Below, one piece after another: positions 5,407-6,093 of a DNA stretch of 6,093 bases. The notes under the pieces are model-generated. The model saw nothing but the letters and a program-made list of their open reading frames with translations, made no database searches and had not been told where the DNA came from. Source of the DNA: Methanosarcina sp. (lineage in GTDB: Archaea > Halobacteriota > Methanosarcinia > Methanosarcinales > Methanosarcinaceae); the NCBI GenBank assembly GCA_013330315.1, contig DUIO01000005.1, positions 1 to 6,093 of the forward strand. Reading direction: 5' to 3'. Each line of letters opens with the position of its first letter. Position 1 is the first letter of the stretch. The translations under genes were made by a program, and so were the position numbers.

Positions 5407-5426
5407 ATATCAATAACTCTTGATAT
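5407..5426. promoter_or_regulatory. Operator ATATCAA-N6-TTGATAT of the rightward operon
   Basis: Both 7-bp arms are identical to those of the permease-operon operator, with the same 6-bp spacer but a different spacer sequence (taactc). It lies 32 bp before the start of the CCCC-protein gene. A box-A-like ATAAATAT overlaps its left arm (5403-5410), so binding would exclude TBP or polymerase. Confidence 0.75.
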
Positions 5427-5458
5427 ACCTTATAGATCGCTAATGAAGGTGTTCTTAT

Positions 5459-5764
5459 ATGGGCAAACTTGGAAAAAATTTGCTTGGAAAATTAGTTGGA
5501 AACGGCAAAAGTTGCTGTTGCTGCGGCCCTTCTATTGTAAGTGTCAAAAAGATAAAAGTTGGAAACAAAGAGATGGAAATTGCCGGATTGGACGAGGAAT
5601 TCGAAAAATATTCTTCTGAAGGCAATGCACCGGAAAACATAAACATAGAAGAACTCGTCCAAAACCTTCTAAAAATAAATGAAATTTCTGAAGGAGAACT
5701 TGATAAATTCAAAATCGCAGTACTGAAAGAATATGAAACATACTGGCAGAAGAAAAGAAAATAA
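5459..5764 (+). CDS. Small CCCC-motif protein of unknown function
   Basis: A 101-residue protein that I do not recognise as a named family. Seen: a basic, glycine/lysine-rich N-terminus (1-17), then four adjacent cysteines C19-C22 followed by GP, a short strand-like stretch VSVKKIKVGNKEMEIAG (27-43), a GLDEEFEKY element (43-51), a polar linker, and a C-terminal helical region (62-101) ending in basic residues. There is no membrane segment or export signal. The start at 5459 has AAGGTG 7 bases upstream. It is the first gene of a plus-strand operon headed by the same operator as the permease operon, so it is probably induced with it. A cysteine cluster under ArsR-type control suggests metal(loid) binding or thiol exchange, as a chaperone or buffer; this is inference. 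The GLDE element may be a protein-interaction segment. Confidence 0.85.
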   Translation: MGKLGKNLLGKLVGNGKSCCCCGPSIVSVKKIKVGNKEMEIAGLDEEFEKYSSEGNAPENINIEELVQNLLKINEISEGELDKFKIAVLKEYETYWQKKRK

Positions 5765-5771
5765 TCGTATT

Positions 5772-5820
5772 TACATGTATAGATATGAGATACATGTATA
5801 GATACGTTGATACATTTATG
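5772..5820. repeat. Degenerate tandem repeat, 19-20-bp period
   Basis: tacatgtatagata occurs exactly at 5772-5785 and 5791-5804, and a shortened third copy, tacatttatg, begins at 5811. The core tacatgta is itself a palindrome. It lies in the gap between the two small cysteine genes, which argues that the upstream in-frame ATGs here are not the real start of the second gene. Confidence 0.6.
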
Positions 5821-5847
5821 GCAAAATTTTGTTGCAGGGCGATGGAA

Positions 5848-6009
5848 ATGAATCTCAAATGCTCAATTTGCGGAAAAGAGGAAGATTCGTTGCTCAGAGC
5901 AAATCACAGGGACTTAGGATTTATAAGGCTGTGTGTGAAATGCTGGTCAAAAGAACAGAGTAAAAACATGCTACTTCCTTTAGAAGGTGGTGGCAGCTGC
6001 TGCAGGTAA
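5848..6009 (+). CDS. Zinc-ribbon-like small protein with C-terminal Cys-Cys
   Basis: A 53-residue protein, unrecognised. It has C5-x2-C8 (CSICG) and C29-x2-C32 (CVKCW) separated by 20 residues, the spacing of a zinc ribbon or treble-clef knuckle, with H20 between. The C-terminus is GGGSCCR, a flexible glycine run ending in an adjacent cysteine pair (C51, C52). I chose the ATG at 5848 because AGGG lies 8 bases before it and the protein homologous-looking core starts there. The same frame is open back to an ATG at 5785 (74 residues) and has another ATG at 5842, but those extensions run through tandem repeat DNA. Cotranscription with the CCCC gene is likely (83-bp gap). The zinc site is probably structural; the exposed CC pair could bind or transfer a soft metal(loid), which is inference. 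Confidence 0.7.
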   Translation: MNLKCSICGKEEDSLLRANHRDLGFIRLCVKCWSKEQSKNMLLPLEGGGSCCR

Positions 6010-6013
6010 ACTC

Positions 6014-6093
6014 ATGGAAGCTGAAAGAAAATCAGATGTAAATAAAAGAAAGCGTGAAGTGGAAATTGGAAGATTGGAACGTTTTATTTTTGA
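6014..6093 (+). CDS. 5' end of a third gene of the rightward operon, partial
   Basis: An open frame begins with ATG 4 bases after the preceding stop (TAAACTCATG), with AGGT 7 bases upstream in the end of the previous gene, and stays open for 26 codons to the right edge. The visible part is highly charged (starts MEAERKSDVNKRKRE) and ends in RLERFIF. No family can be named from so little. The tight spacing indicates translational coupling with the zinc-ribbon gene. Confidence 0.5.
   Translation, partial: MEAERKSDVNKRKREVEIGRLERFIF

Larger units (their letters stand above)
5096..5458. other. 363-bp divergent control region between arsR and the CCCC-protein operon
   Basis: Holds the arsR promoter at the left end and the operator of the rightward operon at the right end. 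Between them no gene is supported. Two spaced direct repeats are visible: aatattgtag (5277-5286 and 5296-5305, 19-bp spacing) and ctatctttgag (5330-5340 and 5347-5357, 17-bp spacing). Confidence 0.55.

Noticed and set aside
5455..5712. 85-codon minus-strand open frame
   Set aside because: Antisense of the CCCC-protein gene, low-complexity Ser/Phe-rich translation, no ribosome binding site.
5785..5847. N-terminal extension of the zinc-ribbon protein from the ATG at 5785
   Set aside because: The extension is encoded by tandem repeat DNA, has no ribosome binding site at 5785, and a better-placed AGGG precedes the ATG at 5848.

Overview
The window looks like accessory chromosome of a methanogenic archaeon, most likely Methanosarcina or a close relative. 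The evidence is the AT-rich, repeat-laden intergenic DNA, archaeal box A elements (TTTATATA) at the start of transcription units, strong GGAGG ribosome binding sites on several genes, and protein families common in methanogens (DUF6951-like, TIGR00412-type mini-thioredoxin, DGC protein, tandem UspA). The genus is inferred from sequence character and family recognition, not from an alignment.

Layout: (1) 1-1410, minus strand: a double-domain universal stress protein followed by an ACR3-type arsenite efflux permease, cut by the window's left edge; the two genes overlap by 8 bp. (2) 1411-2004: a 594-bp gene-free stretch with two clusters of degenerate tandem repeats (18- and 20-bp periods) and one operator-like palindrome. 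(3) 2005-4192, minus strand: a four-gene operon of ArsP/DUF318-type permease with a CSC motif, CxxC mini-thioredoxin, DGC cysteine protein and DUF6951-like cysteine protein. Its promoter has a consensus box A followed by a perfect 22-bp palindrome. (4) 4193-4795: a 603-bp gap holding that promoter, a questionable 33-codon ORF and a 129-bp MITE-like element with 17-bp terminal inverted repeats and an ATT target duplication. (5) 4796-5095, minus strand: an ArsR-family repressor with CxC metalloid-site cysteines. (6) 5096-5458: the divergent control region. (7) 5459 to the right edge, plus strand: a CCCC-motif small protein, a zinc-ribbon-like 53-residue protein ending in a Cys-Cys pair, and the first 26 codons of a further gene.

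The main result is a repeated operator. ATATCAA-N6-TTGATAT occurs perfectly in front of the permease operon (4249-4268) and the CCCC-protein operon (5407-5426). A 13/14 copy lies at 1839-1858 between the permease operon and the usp-acr3 pair, and a weak copy (10/14) overlaps the arsR start (5094-5113), all with the same 6-bp spacer. The simplest reading is a local ArsR regulon for arsenic or another thiol-reactive metal(loid), combining classical arsenite efflux (ACR3), a second CSC permease with a mini-thioredoxin, and several undescribed small cysteine proteins that could bind or hand over the ligand. The inducer and the roles of the small proteins are inference.
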